Shown in pieces: positions 21,990 to 36,345 of a DNA stretch of 64,000 nt (within the stretch, counting starts at the first letter, position 1; every line of letters begins with the position of its first letter). Under the pieces are notes generated by a model. It saw only the letters and a list, made by a program, of their open reading frames with translations, did no database searches and was not told where the DNA came from. The position numbers and the translations under genes were made by a program. Origin of the DNA: Viscum album (Eukaryota > Streptophyta > Magnoliopsida > Santalales > Viscaceae); the NCBI GenBank assembly GCA_963277665.1, contig OY728147.1, forward strand, positions 1,262,253,424 through 1,262,317,423, in the 5' to 3' direction.

Positions 21990-24226
21990 TATAAGGCCCT
22001 AGCCTTAAACCTTACATAATCTTGAGTTATTACAAGATTACACATTGAGGATCTTTTCAGGTTTAGAGTTTTAGAGAATTAGATCATGAAAATTGCATTA
22101 CATTCCACATTTAAACAAAGTGGTTACATAAAAGACAGTATTCATTCTTCCCATCAACGGAAAATTATTGAAAATAAAACATGGATTCTTTCTTGACACA
22201 TCCTTGAAACTATCATCACATCATGTACCTTTCCCTTGAACTGTGTAAAACATTTCAAAAACTTGGGATGAGCATAAAAAGCTCAGTAAGGGTTACAAAA
22301 ATATGGAAAGGAAACATGAGTTCATATATACATAAGAATGAAATAATACTTTACCCATAAAACATAGGCACTTTAACATACCTCATCAAATCATGAATAA
22401 ATCATAGAAATCATAAGACATAAAAGGTAACTTGAGGCATTCATAACATTCTTACGTAGGGAGTAACCCTCTTGGTTACGTTTGGAATACCCATCACAGT
22501 ATATTACCTAAATCTCTTCGGAGAAACCTTAACGTTTCACTCCTTCATGTTACCCAATGCATTGGAGAGCTATATCGGGCTCACCCGCCATTAGTTTATC
22601 ACGGAACCACCCATTTTCATAACAATGCCCAAGAACCATAACATAAATGTATCACATAAAACATGCATAAAGGAAACATAACACTTCCACATTTCAATTA
22701 CAATATAATATTTTAGTATACTGAAATAATGAATCCATTCAAAAAGAAACCATTTCCAAAACCATTTAAAACATTTAATAAAGAGATTTTGGAATCAAAG
22801 TGTCCCATACCACCTTGAAGCTTTTAAAAATTTAAACCATTAATATCCATATAAACAAATCCTTAAAACCATTTTGAAAACATGGATATTAATAAGAATA
22901 AATATTTAAAACATTTAAAGCGATATTTTGGTTAAAGGGGTTTTACCAAAATTAGAGACACTTGAATACAATAATTGAGGAGTAACATTTATTCAGAACT
23001 TTATAATATCATGAGAATAAATGGATTCATGATATAATACTCCAAAGGATAGTATATACACCATATAAGAGTGAATTGGTGCATAACAACAATGAAGTCT
23101 CAATAGAAATGTCAAATGTGATGAAATCCCTTATAAAGAAGGTATCCTTAAATTAAGGATAAATAAATCTCAAAATTATGTGTGACAAATATAAATACAC
23201 CCAATATAAGTGTATATGAAGTGTAAAATAATAAAAGGTCATTCCCACATATTCAAAGGATGACATATTCAATAACTACATGTTGAACCCAAAGAAATCG
23301 AAATTGGGTTAAGAAGTTCCCTTGACAGCCTAACGTCGTCACATCAAAATGAGTTGATGAGAGATAAAAAGTGTATCTCATCACTTGGACATAAAATTTA
23401 CATCAATAAGGATATATGAGAACATATCCCAACATAAAAATATGTAAATTAAAAGACCCAACAAAAGAAGTCTCTTAAAAAAGAGGAGGGTTAAAGGTTC
23501 CCTTACCGACTTGGGTATCTTTCAAAACATACACCCCATGAAAGAAGGACAATAGATCATTGATGTAAATACTCATAAACGAAATTATATTACACAATGA
23601 GTAAAATAATGGTCAGTACATACACCACTCAAAGTAAATTGTGGCAAATGTAGAATAAATATCGTGGGAATAAAAGTGAGATGAAAAATCCCTTACGAAA
23701 ACTCGGTAGCCTAACGGCGCCACTCAAAACTTCCAAAATTAATTGATGAGAGAGAATAGGGTCTCTCATAATATGAACATAAAAATTACAGTAAGAGTAA
23801 TATAAAAGAACATCCAAATAATAAGAGAGATGATCTTAGAAGGAATGACATAAAAGAGTGTACTTAAAAAGAAAGAGAGGAGTAGGATCCCTTACCTCGG
23901 GTCCGACTTGACTCGATCGTTCTTTAACGTCCTGAATAATAAACTTGAGTTAATTTATACTTCCTTAAGAACCTTTTCCAAGTTCATTATTCCTTTTATA
24001 TCACTTATTACCATGTCATAAACATTATGTAATCATTTAAGTTAATAATATTTGTTTCGCCGATATTTGGTTCTTAAGTCGAAAGTGGACTTATTACAAT
24101 TACATGTTGTTCATGTTGTCAAAGGTTCTTTATATCCAAAATTACATTCCTGATTTGGATATCATATATATCATATATATCTAGAATATACATTTATTTA
24201 TAATATCACATAATCATTTAGAAGTA

Positions 24227-24501
24227 AGAAATGAAATGCACCGTTCATGGAGACGGTAGGCCGTACGTACGCATGAACGCTACATTCATTTCTTTGTCAT
24301 ATTGATGGAATTAAAACTAAATGAGAGTTATGTATATTTTAATTCCAGAATTATATTCATCATTTAGATGTATCATTCATCATATATATCCATTATATAC
24401 ATGTACTTATAATAGTACATTACATTTGGGGATAAGAAATGAAATGCACCGTTCATGGAGACGGTAAGCCGTACGTACGCATGAACGCTACTTTCATTTC
24501 T
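24227..24501 (-). repeat. G1 modules 3 and 4 (right LTR)
   Basis: Same two 67-bp inverted repeats as in the left LTR, at 24227-24293 and 24435-24501. The outer arm of the first has one change (TACATTCATT in place of TACTTTCATT); the inner arms are intact. Confidence 0.85.
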
Positions 24502-25202
24502 ATCTCATACTTTAATGGAAATAAATAATAATGATATAGAGGTATATTATAATTTCAGTATAAAATCATATATAATAACATTAAATCCATCCTTTATACG
24601 TCCCACATATGGCATTAACGAATCACATCACTTTGAGGGGGTGGTAGTCCGCACTTCCTAAAATGAAGATATCACATATACCCATAATGGAAGCCATAAA
24701 GGTAAGCCACAAATGAAAAATACAGAAGCTTAATTAAAACATAAACATATTATATATCATATATAAATATAGTGACATCTTAATGGCCACCTTTGAAGGT
24801 GTTATATGAGTGTTGAACAATCATCGTTTCGTGAGGCAAAAATTCGCCATCCACGGAAACAGTATGTTCTTTAACCATTAGATGTAGGTGTGTGTACGTG
24901 TAGCTAAAATAATTCTTATAACAACATCATAGTATATTTAAGATACTGGAGTTGTTAGAAAAGAAATTAATAAAAAGATTTTAGGGGGTTGGAGAGGCAA
25001 AATAAAACAAAAGGACTCAAGTGAAGACATTACCTTAAAATCGGGTAACTCCCTTTGGTATGAGCTCAAAGGCTTCCTTGGGAAGACTTCTGCCCAAAGT
25101 GAGGCTTCAAGGAGTAATAGAGGGAAGTGGAGAGACAAAATGGGCAGGGGTGGCCGAGACAATGGCTTTGGAGGTGTGGGTAAAGAGGTAGAGGTGGGGG
25201 CC

Positions 25203-25209
25203 TTTTATA
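25203..25209 (-). promoter_or_regulatory. TATA box in G1 5' LTR
   Basis: Reverse-strand CTTATAAAAGGCCCCCACC, identical in context to the left LTR. Confidence 0.7.
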
Positions 25210-26838
25210 AGAGGAGAGGAGGGGCACTCTTGTAAAGTTACAAAATGTTACTTTATTTTTAAAATATTTTCGGATTTTAATGGTTCCACATTGATGTATT
25301 TCGAGGATAAGGTGATAAGGGTTCGAAATACACTCATCCAATAGGTTTTGGACATGTTTAGGTCTTAGATATTACATTATCTTTCCATTTTATTTAAATC
25401 GTTAAATAATGAGGTCATCGCTGCATCATCATGATGTCATATATAATTTAATTTATTTAATGTCTAAAAATTATAAAAAAATACTATGATGTAGGAAATC
25501 TTTTTATCTTTCCAATTAATATTTATAGTCAAAAATTGGATTTGTATAACCCCATGTAAAAATTGTTTTAGTAAAACATTTCATGTTTGTCTCATTTTTA
25601 CTTTAACTTTAAATAAAAAGATATTAATGTCATTTTCCAACCAAAGTGGCTTCATGGGGTCCCCAAGTTGACCCATGGTTTTTATTGGTCGGACATGACA
25701 CATCCAATGAGGTTAGGACATGTGTCAAGTTCATTTCATATTATTAAACCATTATTTTTACCTTAAACTATACTAATTACCTCTAATCGCGATTAAAAAC
25801 TTAATAAGTTACTATTCACAAAAAAATTATTTTAATCTCATTGAACCACATTTTACTTCTTAATGACAACCATGTATGTCGGATTTTTGAAATTCAAAAC
25901 ACAAAGGTGGTAAAATTTCATTTAAACGGAAAATCAGTTTTTATAAGTACCACTTAGTTGTTTCACTATTCATCAAAAATTGATGTTTTTCAAAAAAATC
26001 CCAAAAATTCACCCTAAGCTATATTTGATATTACGAATTCAAAAATGAAGTCTATTTAAAAAATTCAAAACATATAAGTTACATTAATTAATTTAATAAT
26101 TAATTCCCGCTGTAATAGCAAATAGCGTGTTTTTATGAAACAATAAGTATCAAAAGATTGACTCTAGTTTAAGTCTGATTTCAAAGTAAAATTAATTCCA
26201 ATGACCACTATTGGATTTAATGGTAAAAATATATTCTAATTTCACTTTAAAACCAATTAAAAAGATAATCTAATCATATAAATAAATTAGATTAAAAAGA
26301 GGTTTTGAATTAAAATACAACATTTTACACTATTCATTAAAAAAAATGAACTTTATCGGAAAGATACAAAAAATTTACACAAAGTAAATTTTGATGTCCC
26401 GATTCTTAAGAAGAGTTTTATTTGGTCCAATAGAATGTTTAAGAGTGAAAAAAACTATATTTAATGACGGTTCACCATCAAAAGGTGATAAGTGAGCCTT
26501 TAGTGAAAACTAGGGCATATACGCCTAAAATTGAATTCTTTCCGTATTTTAAGCCTTTATCTTTTATTGGATAAATGTAAAAACATTTAAAAACATATAT
26601 AATCATATTTTAGTTATTTATATCCATTCCCACCAATACAATGGCTACATGTTAACTACCATTTAAAATAATATTATTTCATTATTAGAGTGTAACGTAA
26701 GATTCCCAAGAAACTCGTTGTTGCGTGTTGGGTACGCCATCGAGCATAGCGTCCCCTTTAAAGTCATATTAATATTTTATTCACAAATATGGATAAATAT
26801 AAAAAATGTCATATTATTTATTTACCTGGGGTGTTACA

Positions 26839-26843
26839 ATATG
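26839..26843. repeat. Target site duplication of G1 (right copy)
   Basis: ATATG, identical to 15451-15455. Confidence 0.8.
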
Positions 26844-27130
26844 ACTATCTGTTCAAAATATATAGCTGAACGAACTTGTGAAAGTAAATTAATATTTAAT
26901 TAATTAAATATTAAATATTTATTATTCCTTGAAAATTCAAACAATTCATAATTTAACCAAACTTTTGTGATATGGTAAATCCACTATTTCAGGTCCAATG
27001 GATTGGTTAAAAAAATTATCCAATATCACATTCTAGCGTAAAATACCATTTTACCCCTCATGAGCATTTAAAAGGAAAAATTCAAATTTCTTCTCAAAAT
27101 TACTGTCCGAAAAAAAAACGGTTCCTTACA
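26844..27130 (-). mobile_element. L0: proximal part of the split LTR
   Basis: On the reverse strand TGTAAGGAACCGTTTTTTTT begins at 27130, and AGGGGTAAAATGGTATTTTA at about 27055-27035 is typical of the upstream region of plant gypsy LTRs. It would join 15455 once G1 is removed. The start is a guess from sequence style. Confidence 0.4.
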
Positions 27131-28498
27131 ATATCCATGATATAACACTTATCATCCTTGATAATAATGTGTTTATAATTTTTTGATATATGAATTATTC
27201 AAAAATATTATTTTTTATTTTTAAATATATGAATTTTACAATTATTTAGTTTATTCCTACTTTATTTGTGAATATAATTTTTATATTATCAATGTGTTCA
27301 TTTTTTTAAAGTATTATACTTCTTCTATAGATTTTCATCTATGCATCGATGGTTCTATATTCTAGCTATAATAATTGATTTAGTTTTCTTATTCCTTAAC
27401 ATTATATAGAAATAGGTTATGCAAATCAATTAATAAGTTAATTATAATTTATACATATCATATATTATAATTGTGATGGAATTATGGTCTTTATTTAGTA
27501 AATAATCCTTATGTAGAAGGAATTTAGGTCATACTACTCATTATCCAACAGTCTTATACCATATGTAGAAAAGATTTAGTTGGAAATATATCACTCCAGG
27601 ATTACTCTTATAGGGATTATTGTATATATGATTCTTAGACATTAAAGAAAATGGATTCATATAACTTATACATTAGAATATGTAAGAATATAGTTTCATT
27701 TAAATTAAAGTAATTAATAGAGGAATTAGTTGTTTAAAGAGTTCTACATCAATATCGTTTGTGAATATTTGATTTCTTGTAAGGAATATGGATTCAAAAC
27801 TAAATAATTAATAGAATGCATACATGGAAGTGAATTCATGAGATAATATGGTGACATTGAATCTTCATTTAATATTCTAAGTATCAAATCCCTTCCTAAG
27901 AAAACTTTTGTGATGAAATTGATCATCCATAAAGGTAGTTTCATGAAAATGAAGGATTACCCTAGATTATCTCATGTAAGGAAATAAATTAATAAGATGA
28001 ACCTAAGAATTAGTTTCATTGTTTTTAATATTTTATATTTGTTACTCTTAGTTCAGAAACTCAAAGTCTTCAAAATATTGAGGAATGGGGTTGACTATAT
28101 CTATTTTATGGATTTGGAAAGGTGTAATTCACTAAACTTTACAAGATTCATATATGATATGATTGTAATAATTTCCTATATAAATAGATAAATTGATGTG
28201 GTTAACATTAAATATGGGTTAATTATTAGTGTAATATAGGTCTTAGACCACTAGTGGATATGATGAAATTTTAAAAAGGGTCATCATCTTAGGTGGATAA
28301 AATTTAATAAAATTCCATATTAAATTGTTGTAATACATGATACTCATCTACTAAAAGATTTAGTTATAGATTGGTAGCTTCATCATCATCAAAATAAACC
28401 TTGAGAATAGTCCTAGTGAAAAGACAAGATTAATGTAATAAATATATTAGATTAGTATAGAGACATAATAATTTTTATTATGCATGAATTTTTTTATG
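27131..28498. other. AT-rich stretch, nothing recognised
   Basis: No domain, repeat boundary or RNA gene is visible. Two short open frames (27944-27744 reverse, 27997-28191 forward) have compositions expected by chance. Confidence 0.4.
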
Positions 28499-31247
28499 TG
28501 TTATAATATCCCCTTCCCGAGTAACCATATTTTCACATATCGACAATTTTTTTTTTAAAATTTAATTAATTTTTTTAATTTTTTATCATTCCATTATGTT
28601 TCATTCCCATATTATTATTATTTTTTTGAATAACCTAAAAATAGATTGTTTCCCAAATACTGAATGGTTATCATAAACCATAAAATGACAATGAAACACC
28701 ATTTAAGTTATTGAAGACCTATTTTTCATTCTTGTAACATAATTTACTTAACATTATGGAAAAAACATATGGGATCCTAGGTATTCCCAATAGAGGATGC
28801 ATGGATGGTGCATCATTTTGTAAACCCAGAGATATAACCATGAGACCCACCTAGAATATTAAAAATATTGAAATGAACATTTTATACTCAATTGTTTTAA
28901 CCCCTAAATGAGTTTACCCTCACACCCACTCCCCATTTTAAGTGATTAATTCCCTAGGGTGTATGAGATTTAGCTCACCCTTTCCACTTTATTGAAATAA
29001 ATCCCAACCCTTTTATTTTTGGTGAACCCCCTTATAAAGGATTCATTTCCCTGTATTTTATTCACTTCTCACTATCTCTTTCAATTTTATTTCATATCTC
29101 TCTATTTCACTTAGCTAGATTAACCCTACGATCGGTTTATTCAGCTATAATACTTATGTATTTGGTTTCCAACTATGTATAGTGTTTCATTTAGGTCTTG
29201 ATTTTTCCAAAAATCGATAGTTTCATCACATCATCACTTGGTTCCATGTAGGTATTTCTAGGCATTTATAATTTTAATTATAATAATTGGAATCCTTTGG
29301 TTTTATAACCCATTTTTATTGAAATTATATATTCCATGTTCTTGTTAAATTTCAACTAGCATTTTGAAAAATAATTTTTAATTAAAATTGGTGTTATAAG
29401 TATTTAATCAGTTTATAAAGGGAGAATTTGTGGGTTTTGAGGGTTTATTGAATGTGGTTTTATTCAATTTTTATTTTGGTGTGTTATTTTAACTTTTTCT
29501 TTGGTGTTTTATGATTTTTAGTATTTATAGTGTTTAACTAAATGTATTATGGTATTATGTTTAGTACATTCTAATAGAATTATTGGATTTAAAGGCTTTA
29601 AAAGTGGGGTCTTACGTTGGTTTCATATAGTTCTCAAAGGAGTTCCAAAATAGAAATTTCAAAAGCATATTATGAAGGTATATTTGTTAAATTAAAATGG
29701 AATTTATAAATAAATTTGATTTTAAATGTATTTTAAAAGTTATTTTAATTTTTTTATAAATTTTGGAATTATATGCCTATTTGGAACCTTACTTAAAGAG
29801 AATTTTATAAATTAGACCCCACTCTTAAAAATAGTCTCTTGAAATCATTATTTAAAATGAGCTATTGATTTTATATTATTTACTTGTTTGCTTATATGGA
29901 TTCTAAAGGGAGTATTTGTTAGAAAGGTGTATTGGGTGGGGGGGGGGGGTTGAAGCATATCATTGGAATATATCACCTTATAGATTGTTGTTGGCATGTG
30001 TTTTTCAGGACACACATCCTTCATCACCCTTTATTATTAGTTTCACAGGGGTCTTATGAATCTTTAGTAAAATTTTGAGTGAAAACTTCTTTGATTGTTA
30101 TTTTTTTCACTGACTATAATCCCTTAGTTGTGTGTTATGTTCTCTAATAGGGGAATTCCACTGGTGAGGATATATAGAGGAAAAAATTGGAATTGTTTAG
30201 TATGTCTATTGATTATACCGATAGATGGTTCCACGTAAGTATGTCTTGGATCACCACACAAGATGTTTAGGGGAATCCCATAGTTATACATAATTATTAT
30301 GTTTTGAATATCCTCTATTTGATTATTTTATATCTTTATCCATTTATTATTCATTAGTTTGTGATATGACATTGGTATATATCTCATAACTAATTTTATT
30401 CCCAATTTTTATTACTATAGTAATTTTCTTTATATACATTTATATTACCCAAAATTTATGTCTTCATGTCTAATGGATGTTTCTATTGAGGCTTTCAAAT
30501 TTATTTTAAAAATTTTATAAAGTATTTTTACAAATCATAATTACAATGTACAATTTCAAATAGTTTTAAGAAAATAACGATGGTTTAATTTCAAGATTTT
30601 TTTCTTCTAAAAAGTGGGTTTTAAAGAAATTATAATAGTTTTGTCTTTTAAATATGTTATATTTTTTTAAAAAAAATTATATTTCAAACTATCGTTTCCA
30701 GGATGTTTTGAAAAAGTAAATTCATGGACTCATCGATGGTATCTTACAAGATTATCATCTCATACCCTACTAACAGCACTCAGTGTTTATAGACTAAGTG
30801 CTTCTTATAGGTTTAGTCTCTGATTTTGTGGAGTGATAATTAAGGGACTCCTTCTTTCTTGTTTCTGGTTAGTGGGTGATGTGTGACATTGCATCACTTT
30901 GGGATCTTAATCCAGGTTTTTTAGTTTAATTTTATATCTTAGATGGTTTTTTTTCAAATCATCTTTCTTATAATTTAAGTTTCAGGGTTATTTATTAACT
31001 TTATTGATCTTATTAATGTTTTATGTTCTTTTTAAACTACTAATTATTTATTTTCTATGTATGTATAACATGTGGATGCATTATCCCATATTATCTATAG
31101 GAACATACTAATTATTAAATGATATTTATTAGTAAAAATCATTCCCGTTGCATAAATTATAATGTCCATGAACATTTACCCAACTTGAGGGGATTATGAA
31201 CCCCCATAGGTTATGTCATAGGTTGGATTGGGAAGATAGTTCAAACA
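28499..31247 (+). mobile_element. T2 5' LTR
   Basis: Starts about TGTTATAATATCCCC and ends GTTCAAACA before a decayed primer site. TATA-like CTTATAAAGG at 29031-29040, followed by pyrimidine-rich leader. TTCCATGTAGGTATTTC near 29240-29256 is donor-like but 214 bp from the TATA box, and no hairpin module follows, so T2 is a different subfamily from T1, T4 and G1. Confidence 0.6.
29938..29949 (+). repeat. G12 homopolymer
   Basis: Twelve consecutive G within a TGGG-rich spot of the T2 5' LTR. The 3' LTR has GGGGGTGGGTTGGGG at the same place. Confidence 0.9.
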
Positions 31248-33640
31248 AAATGATATTAGAGGGTATGAGTTTCTTGCAATTTTCAGTGTCCAACTGACTA
31301 TATATAGAATCATTGTAAATTAAAAGGCAGGTCCCCTATAGGTACCTAATCCCCCCTATTATTATGAAACCAGAGGTTTTCGAGTATTAAGTGATGAAAT
31401 TCATGATTTCATTATTTATTTTTGGCATGTCTTGGTCCACAATGATGATTTTTCATATTAAATGAATTTTTTTGGGTTGTTTATAGATTTTACAGAATTT
31501 GGGGGATAAATTGGACATTTTACTAAGGATACAATTTTATCTCAAAAGATTTGGTAAACCATACATATCCCATGTACATGGTCCTATATAGATTCCAATA
31601 GAGGTTTCACAGTTGGTGCACTATTAACCATACCATGTAGCCAATCTATACACTACCATCAAACCCTATTTAAATTATTACGAACAAACCTTGAATTTAT
31701 GGTTTGTTCATGGACATGGTTTATTATTATATAGACTGTATTTGGGAGGGTTTTATAGAATTTTAGGGATATATAGTTTTAATTTTTAGATTTAAAATTA
31801 TAAAGACTAAGGTTAATATGGTAAAATATATTATAAAAAATTATGAATAATTATTTCTAAAATATATTTTAAAATATATTTTGGATTTGAAAAAAAAATC
31901 CATGATGGGGTTTCCAAAATGCGATTTTAAATCTAGATGACTATTTTAATTTATAAAAAGAAATTTCATGATGTGTATTTTTTTAATAATATATTATTAT
32001 TTTGAAAAAGGAATTAGGGTTAACCATTAAATTTTAAAAGGATAGGTACTTTTTTCTAAAAGGGTGTTAGTGATTTGAGTTGTTTGAGTTATTTTTGGTT
32101 TATTGTGGATTAAGATTTTATTTTTTTCATTTATTATATTGTTTTATTTTTTTATTTTAATTATTCCTCCAATAGAGGTTCTAAATGATCATAGGAATCT
32201 TGTATCATGGAGTACTCATAAGCATAGTGTGTCCAATGGCTCATATGTAGTTCCTTTAGCTATATTCCATGCCTAGAATCCAAGTATAATTATAGAGACA
32301 ACTCCCTTTAAAATTTAAATTATCTTCTATGCTAATCAAGAACCTCAAGTGTTTATGGTGTGCATGTATAAGATTGAAGTAGTCTTAAATTCATTGAAAA
32401 TTCCAGAAACCTTATGAGTGAAGACCATCTCAGGATTCTTTGATGGACAAAGATTAGTGTGTTGGTGAACTATCATTAATCTTCTACTATGGAGTTACAC
32501 GTGTTTGGACTTCATTAAATACAAATTCATTTATTTTAATTTTCCTGGGAATTTATTCATTGGTAAGGGGGAATAGATTTTGAACATCCATCATAGAAAT
32601 CAGTAAATGAAGGATCACATCACCCATTTCATGGAATTAATCCATTTATATTAATGTGTTATTCAAGTATTTGTTAAAGGTTATTATTTTCATGAGTTAA
32701 ATCTATCTTGAACTCAGTTCCAATATGCCTATATTAAATTTGGCCTCACTTGAAGATCTGATGAATAAGGATATGATGGTGGAGTTGGTCTCTTGGGACT
32801 TTCCCAACACTAGAGGTAAACTTTTTTCCTCTAGTAAAATTGAAGGTATAAAATCTTGTAAGAAATGGGTGTATTATTAACCTATTCTATAAAGATACCC
32901 TGAATTTAAATAATCCTCTTGTACTACTACCATTCCCTCAATGACAAGAGAGATCTCTATATACCACTAGTGCCAATAGCGTGACCATTTTAATCCATCC
33001 TCTTGGATATCCCCAAATACTTTTCATAAGTATGGTAGATGCTGATTTTTTATGGGTTCTTTAAGTTTCAATGTCAGTAGAATAAATTCTTATCCTATCC
33101 TAGATCTCAGTAGTGTTTTAGAAAATATTTTTTTGGTACCTCTTCCTATCTCCCTTATTTCTTGTGAGCTCTCTATGTTTTTGATTTATATTTATTTTTT
33201 GGTTTAGAAAAATCCTTGAACTGTTTTGGATACATGTGCCTCTATTGGATGGATTTTGGATGTATCATTATGATGAATGATTAATTTTGAGTTCTCTAGG
33301 TAGAAGAGATAATTTATTCCTTATGGTGTATTCATTAGAGATGTATTCCAACATGATCATATCATAATATGTGAAATTTTTTTATTATGGGGGAACCTGT
33401 TAAGGTATATCATTTTCTCCTTTTGCATGGAATATCACCCAATTGTTTTTTTTAGTGATTTTATGACTATGTTTTCAGTCAGGTTATTTTTCAGTCTTCT
33501 TGACTATCATTTTTAATCTCGGTAAGTGACCTGTTTGGTTTTCTTATTCATTATTTTACCTTTATTTATTTTTTAAGATTTTTGATTCATATTATTTCTG
33601 AGATAGTAGTGACTTCATCAAGTAAAAAATTGTTATTGGG
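31248..33640 (+). other. T2 interior, coding content not recognisable
   Basis: A decayed primer site TGATATTAGAGGG lies at 31251-31263. I could not match any translated segment to gag, protease, polymerase or integrase. The region is too decayed, or the element was non-autonomous. Confidence 0.45.
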
Positions 33641-36345
33641 TGTGGAAGTATCACACCCTAAACAACACATTCATTAAAATTATATTTATTAAATAATTTT
33701 ACATCTTTCCCTTGAGTTTCATTCCCATCCCATTAATTTTTTTTATAAAACCTAAGAAAATGGCCTACTACATGATTTTTTCATAGTTAGTATAAACCAT
33801 GTGATGACTATGTGATACATATGTATTTTTAAAGAACCCATTTTTCAGGGGTGGAATATAGTTTCCTTAACCATGTAGCTAAATCACGTGGGTTCCTTAG
33901 TGTTCCTAGTGGAGTACACACAATTAGTGAATGATTTAGTAAACCATGAAACCAAACAATGTTCCCTACCTATAATATTAAGAATCAGTAAATAAACTCT
34001 TTTTTATTTAATGGGTTTAACCCCTAAATGAGTCTCCCATCCAATATCCCCCCTCTCACTTGATGCATAACCTATGAAGGATAATATATGGACCCCCTTG
34101 ATCATTTCATCAAGTTGAGGCCATATACCTTAGATTTTCATCGATTCCCTCTAGGTAAGGCTTCCTTACTCTTCCTTTTATTCTTATTTCTTTCTATTTC
34201 TATTTTCTTTCTTCAATCACAACATAACTTGGATTTATAAATACTATATGGGTTTCATTGGTTTTAATACTTACAGATTTGGTTTCCTAGGGTGTGTGTT
34301 TCTTTCTTTAGGTCTAAATTATTCCCTAATCTCGGGTTTCATCACATACACACTTGTTTCCTTGTTTATATTTCCATTATTTTCTAATTTTATTTTAAAT
34401 ACATGATATAGTTGGGTTTTCAAACCTATTTTCTTAAAAAATATTAATTATATCTATGTTTTAAATTCCTAATTGGGTTTTACAAAAAAATTAGTAGCTA
34501 AAATGGATGTTTTCAATCATTATTTGGTATATAAATGGGTAATTCTTGTGATTTGTTAGTTTCTTTAATGTGATTTTCTTTCATTTTTTCATTGTTGTTT
34601 GATTTGAAATTGTTCCTTGGTGTTTTATGACTTTTCAAATTCATAGTGTTGAAAAAAATCAGTGATATTATATTTAGTACATTCTAATGGATTTAAGAAA
34701 TTTGATTAGTATAAAAGTTGGGTCTTTAGTTTGGTTCTAATAATTTTTAAATGATTTACAAAAAGTTTAAATTCAAATTAATATTATAAATTTATGTTAA
34801 ATACATTAAAATAGAGTTTTTAAATAATATTGATTTTAAATAGAGTTCAAGGGAGATTTTGATTTTTTTTATAAATTCTAGAATTTGAGGATAATTTGGA
34901 ACCTTAATTAATGTAAATTTTAATAATTTTTCTCCACCTAAAAACTCAAACCTATGAAATCATATTTAAAATGACATACCAATTTTATGTGATTTATGAA
35001 GATTTTGAATGGTTTTTAGTGAGAAGTGTCTATGGGGGTGGGTTGGGGAATATTATTGGAATACTTCCCCATGTAGATTATTATTGGTGTGTGTCTGTCA
35101 TGATGTGAATCTATAATCACCATCAATTATTTGTATCATGTAGGTCCTAGTCATATTTATTTAGAGATTGAGAGACTATTTCCATGATATTTATGTTTAT
35201 TAACAGACTAACATCCCCTATTAGTGTGTTAAGATCAATATAAGGAAGTGCCTATAGTGAGGCTTGTTAGTGAAAGATGTCTGGGAATGGTTAAGGAAGT
35301 TCATGAATTATGAAATAATATGGTTCCCCTAGAGAACATCTATAATAATATCTCTAGATTTTTAGGGGTCTCCCATGATTATATATATTTATCATATTCT
35401 GACCTATTTATCCTATTCATGACAATGTTACCTCTTTAACCCCTTATGATTGTTTTACCTTGAGATATTCCATTGTTATTTTTCTCCAGTTTATATGTGT
35501 TCTTAATTTTTTTCAGTCTAGTTATGTGATCCCTATTCTTTCTTAATTCTTGTTCATTATGTATGTGTGTGTTGGAAATTTCATTTGAGGCTTGGGGTTT
35601 TATCAAAAACACTTTATGAAGGTGTTTTTGAAAACAATTTTTGAAAGTAAAATTTCAAATAGTTGTATGAAAAATATGATGGTTTTGTTTCAATCACTAT
35701 TTTGGAATTAAAAGGTAGTTTTAATGAAATTATTATATTTTTATAATTTAAAATTATTTTTGAAACTTATTTTAAAATATAGTATTTAAAACAAAAAAAT
35801 TTAAAATTCTTTGAAAAATCAAATGAATTGACACATTTTTAGTTTCATAGTATGTTGTTTGTTCACACCCTACATACACCACTAAATGTTTATAGATCAT
35901 GTGGTTCTTGTAGGTTAAGTCTTTGATTTATAGGAGTGGCACTTCAGGGATTCCCTCTTTTTGGTTTCAGGTTAGTGGGTGATGTGTGACCTCATGTTAC
36001 TTAGGGATCCTAGTCCAGGTTTGTTAGTTTCATTTTATGTCATAGATGTTTTATCCAAATAATAAATATAATAATTTTAGTTTTAGTATTATATTATATA
36101 TGTTTTGATATACTTCTTGGTTTATATTCATTTTAAGCTACATTTTTTTTATTTTCCATGGGTCCAACATATGGGTGCATCATTCCATATTTAGTTTTGG
36201 AATATGTTTCTCATTAAATGAAATTTATTAGGTAAAATCATTACCTCTGAGTACATTCTAATTATCTTTAACTTCCTTTAGTCCATAGGGATTGATAACA
36301 CCCCTTAGATTATATATCAGGATGACTTAAGAGGACAGTTCATCA
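33641..36345 (+). mobile_element. T2 3' LTR
   Basis: Begins about TGTGGAAGTATCACACCC, where the other LTR has TGTTATAATATCCCC, and ends about GTTCATCA. Collinear with the 5' LTR over its length with many indels. Its TATA region is degraded. Confidence 0.6.

Larger units (their letters stand above)
15456..26838 (-). mobile_element. G1: complete non-autonomous retrotransposon with giant LTRs
   Basis: Two LTRs of 4,849 bp each (15456-20304 and 21990-26838) flank a 1,685-bp interior. The ends are TGTAAC and CCTTATA on the reverse strand, and a perfect 5-bp target duplication flanks the whole. Counting by eye over the first 310 bp of the LTRs gave about 8 mismatches, so this is the youngest large insertion here. 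It lacks gag and pol and fits the LARD type (large LTRs, non-coding interior). The primer site and the motif before the polypurine tract are of gypsy chromovirus type, so an autonomous relative of that group probably mobilised it. Confidence 0.9.
21990..26838 (-). mobile_element. G1 5' LTR (right copy)
   Basis: Reverse-strand start TGTAACACCC at 26838, end CCTTATA at 21990, the same 4,849 bp length as the left copy. TATA box at 25209-25203, predicted donor GT at 25033-25032 (176 bp apart), modules at 24900-24650 (diverged) and 24435-24501 and 24227-24293 (inverted repeats). This copy would drive transcription of the element. Confidence 0.9.
28499..36345 (+). mobile_element. T2: old LTR retrotransposon with paired LTRs
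   Basis: Two diverged direct repeats of about 2.7 kb flank about 2.4 kb. Anchors shared in order include AACCCCTAAATGAGT (28910/34020), ATACTTATGTATTTGGTTTC and its copy at 34267, GGGTGGG..TTG with ATTGGAATA (29935/35035), and GTTAGTGGGTGATGTGTGAC (30868/35970). Divergence is large, so insertion is old. Confidence 0.7.

Noticed and set aside
27744..28191. Two short open frames in the AT-rich gap before T2
   Set aside because: Compositions rich in Ile, Leu, Asn and Tyr are expected by chance in AT-rich DNA; no motif.
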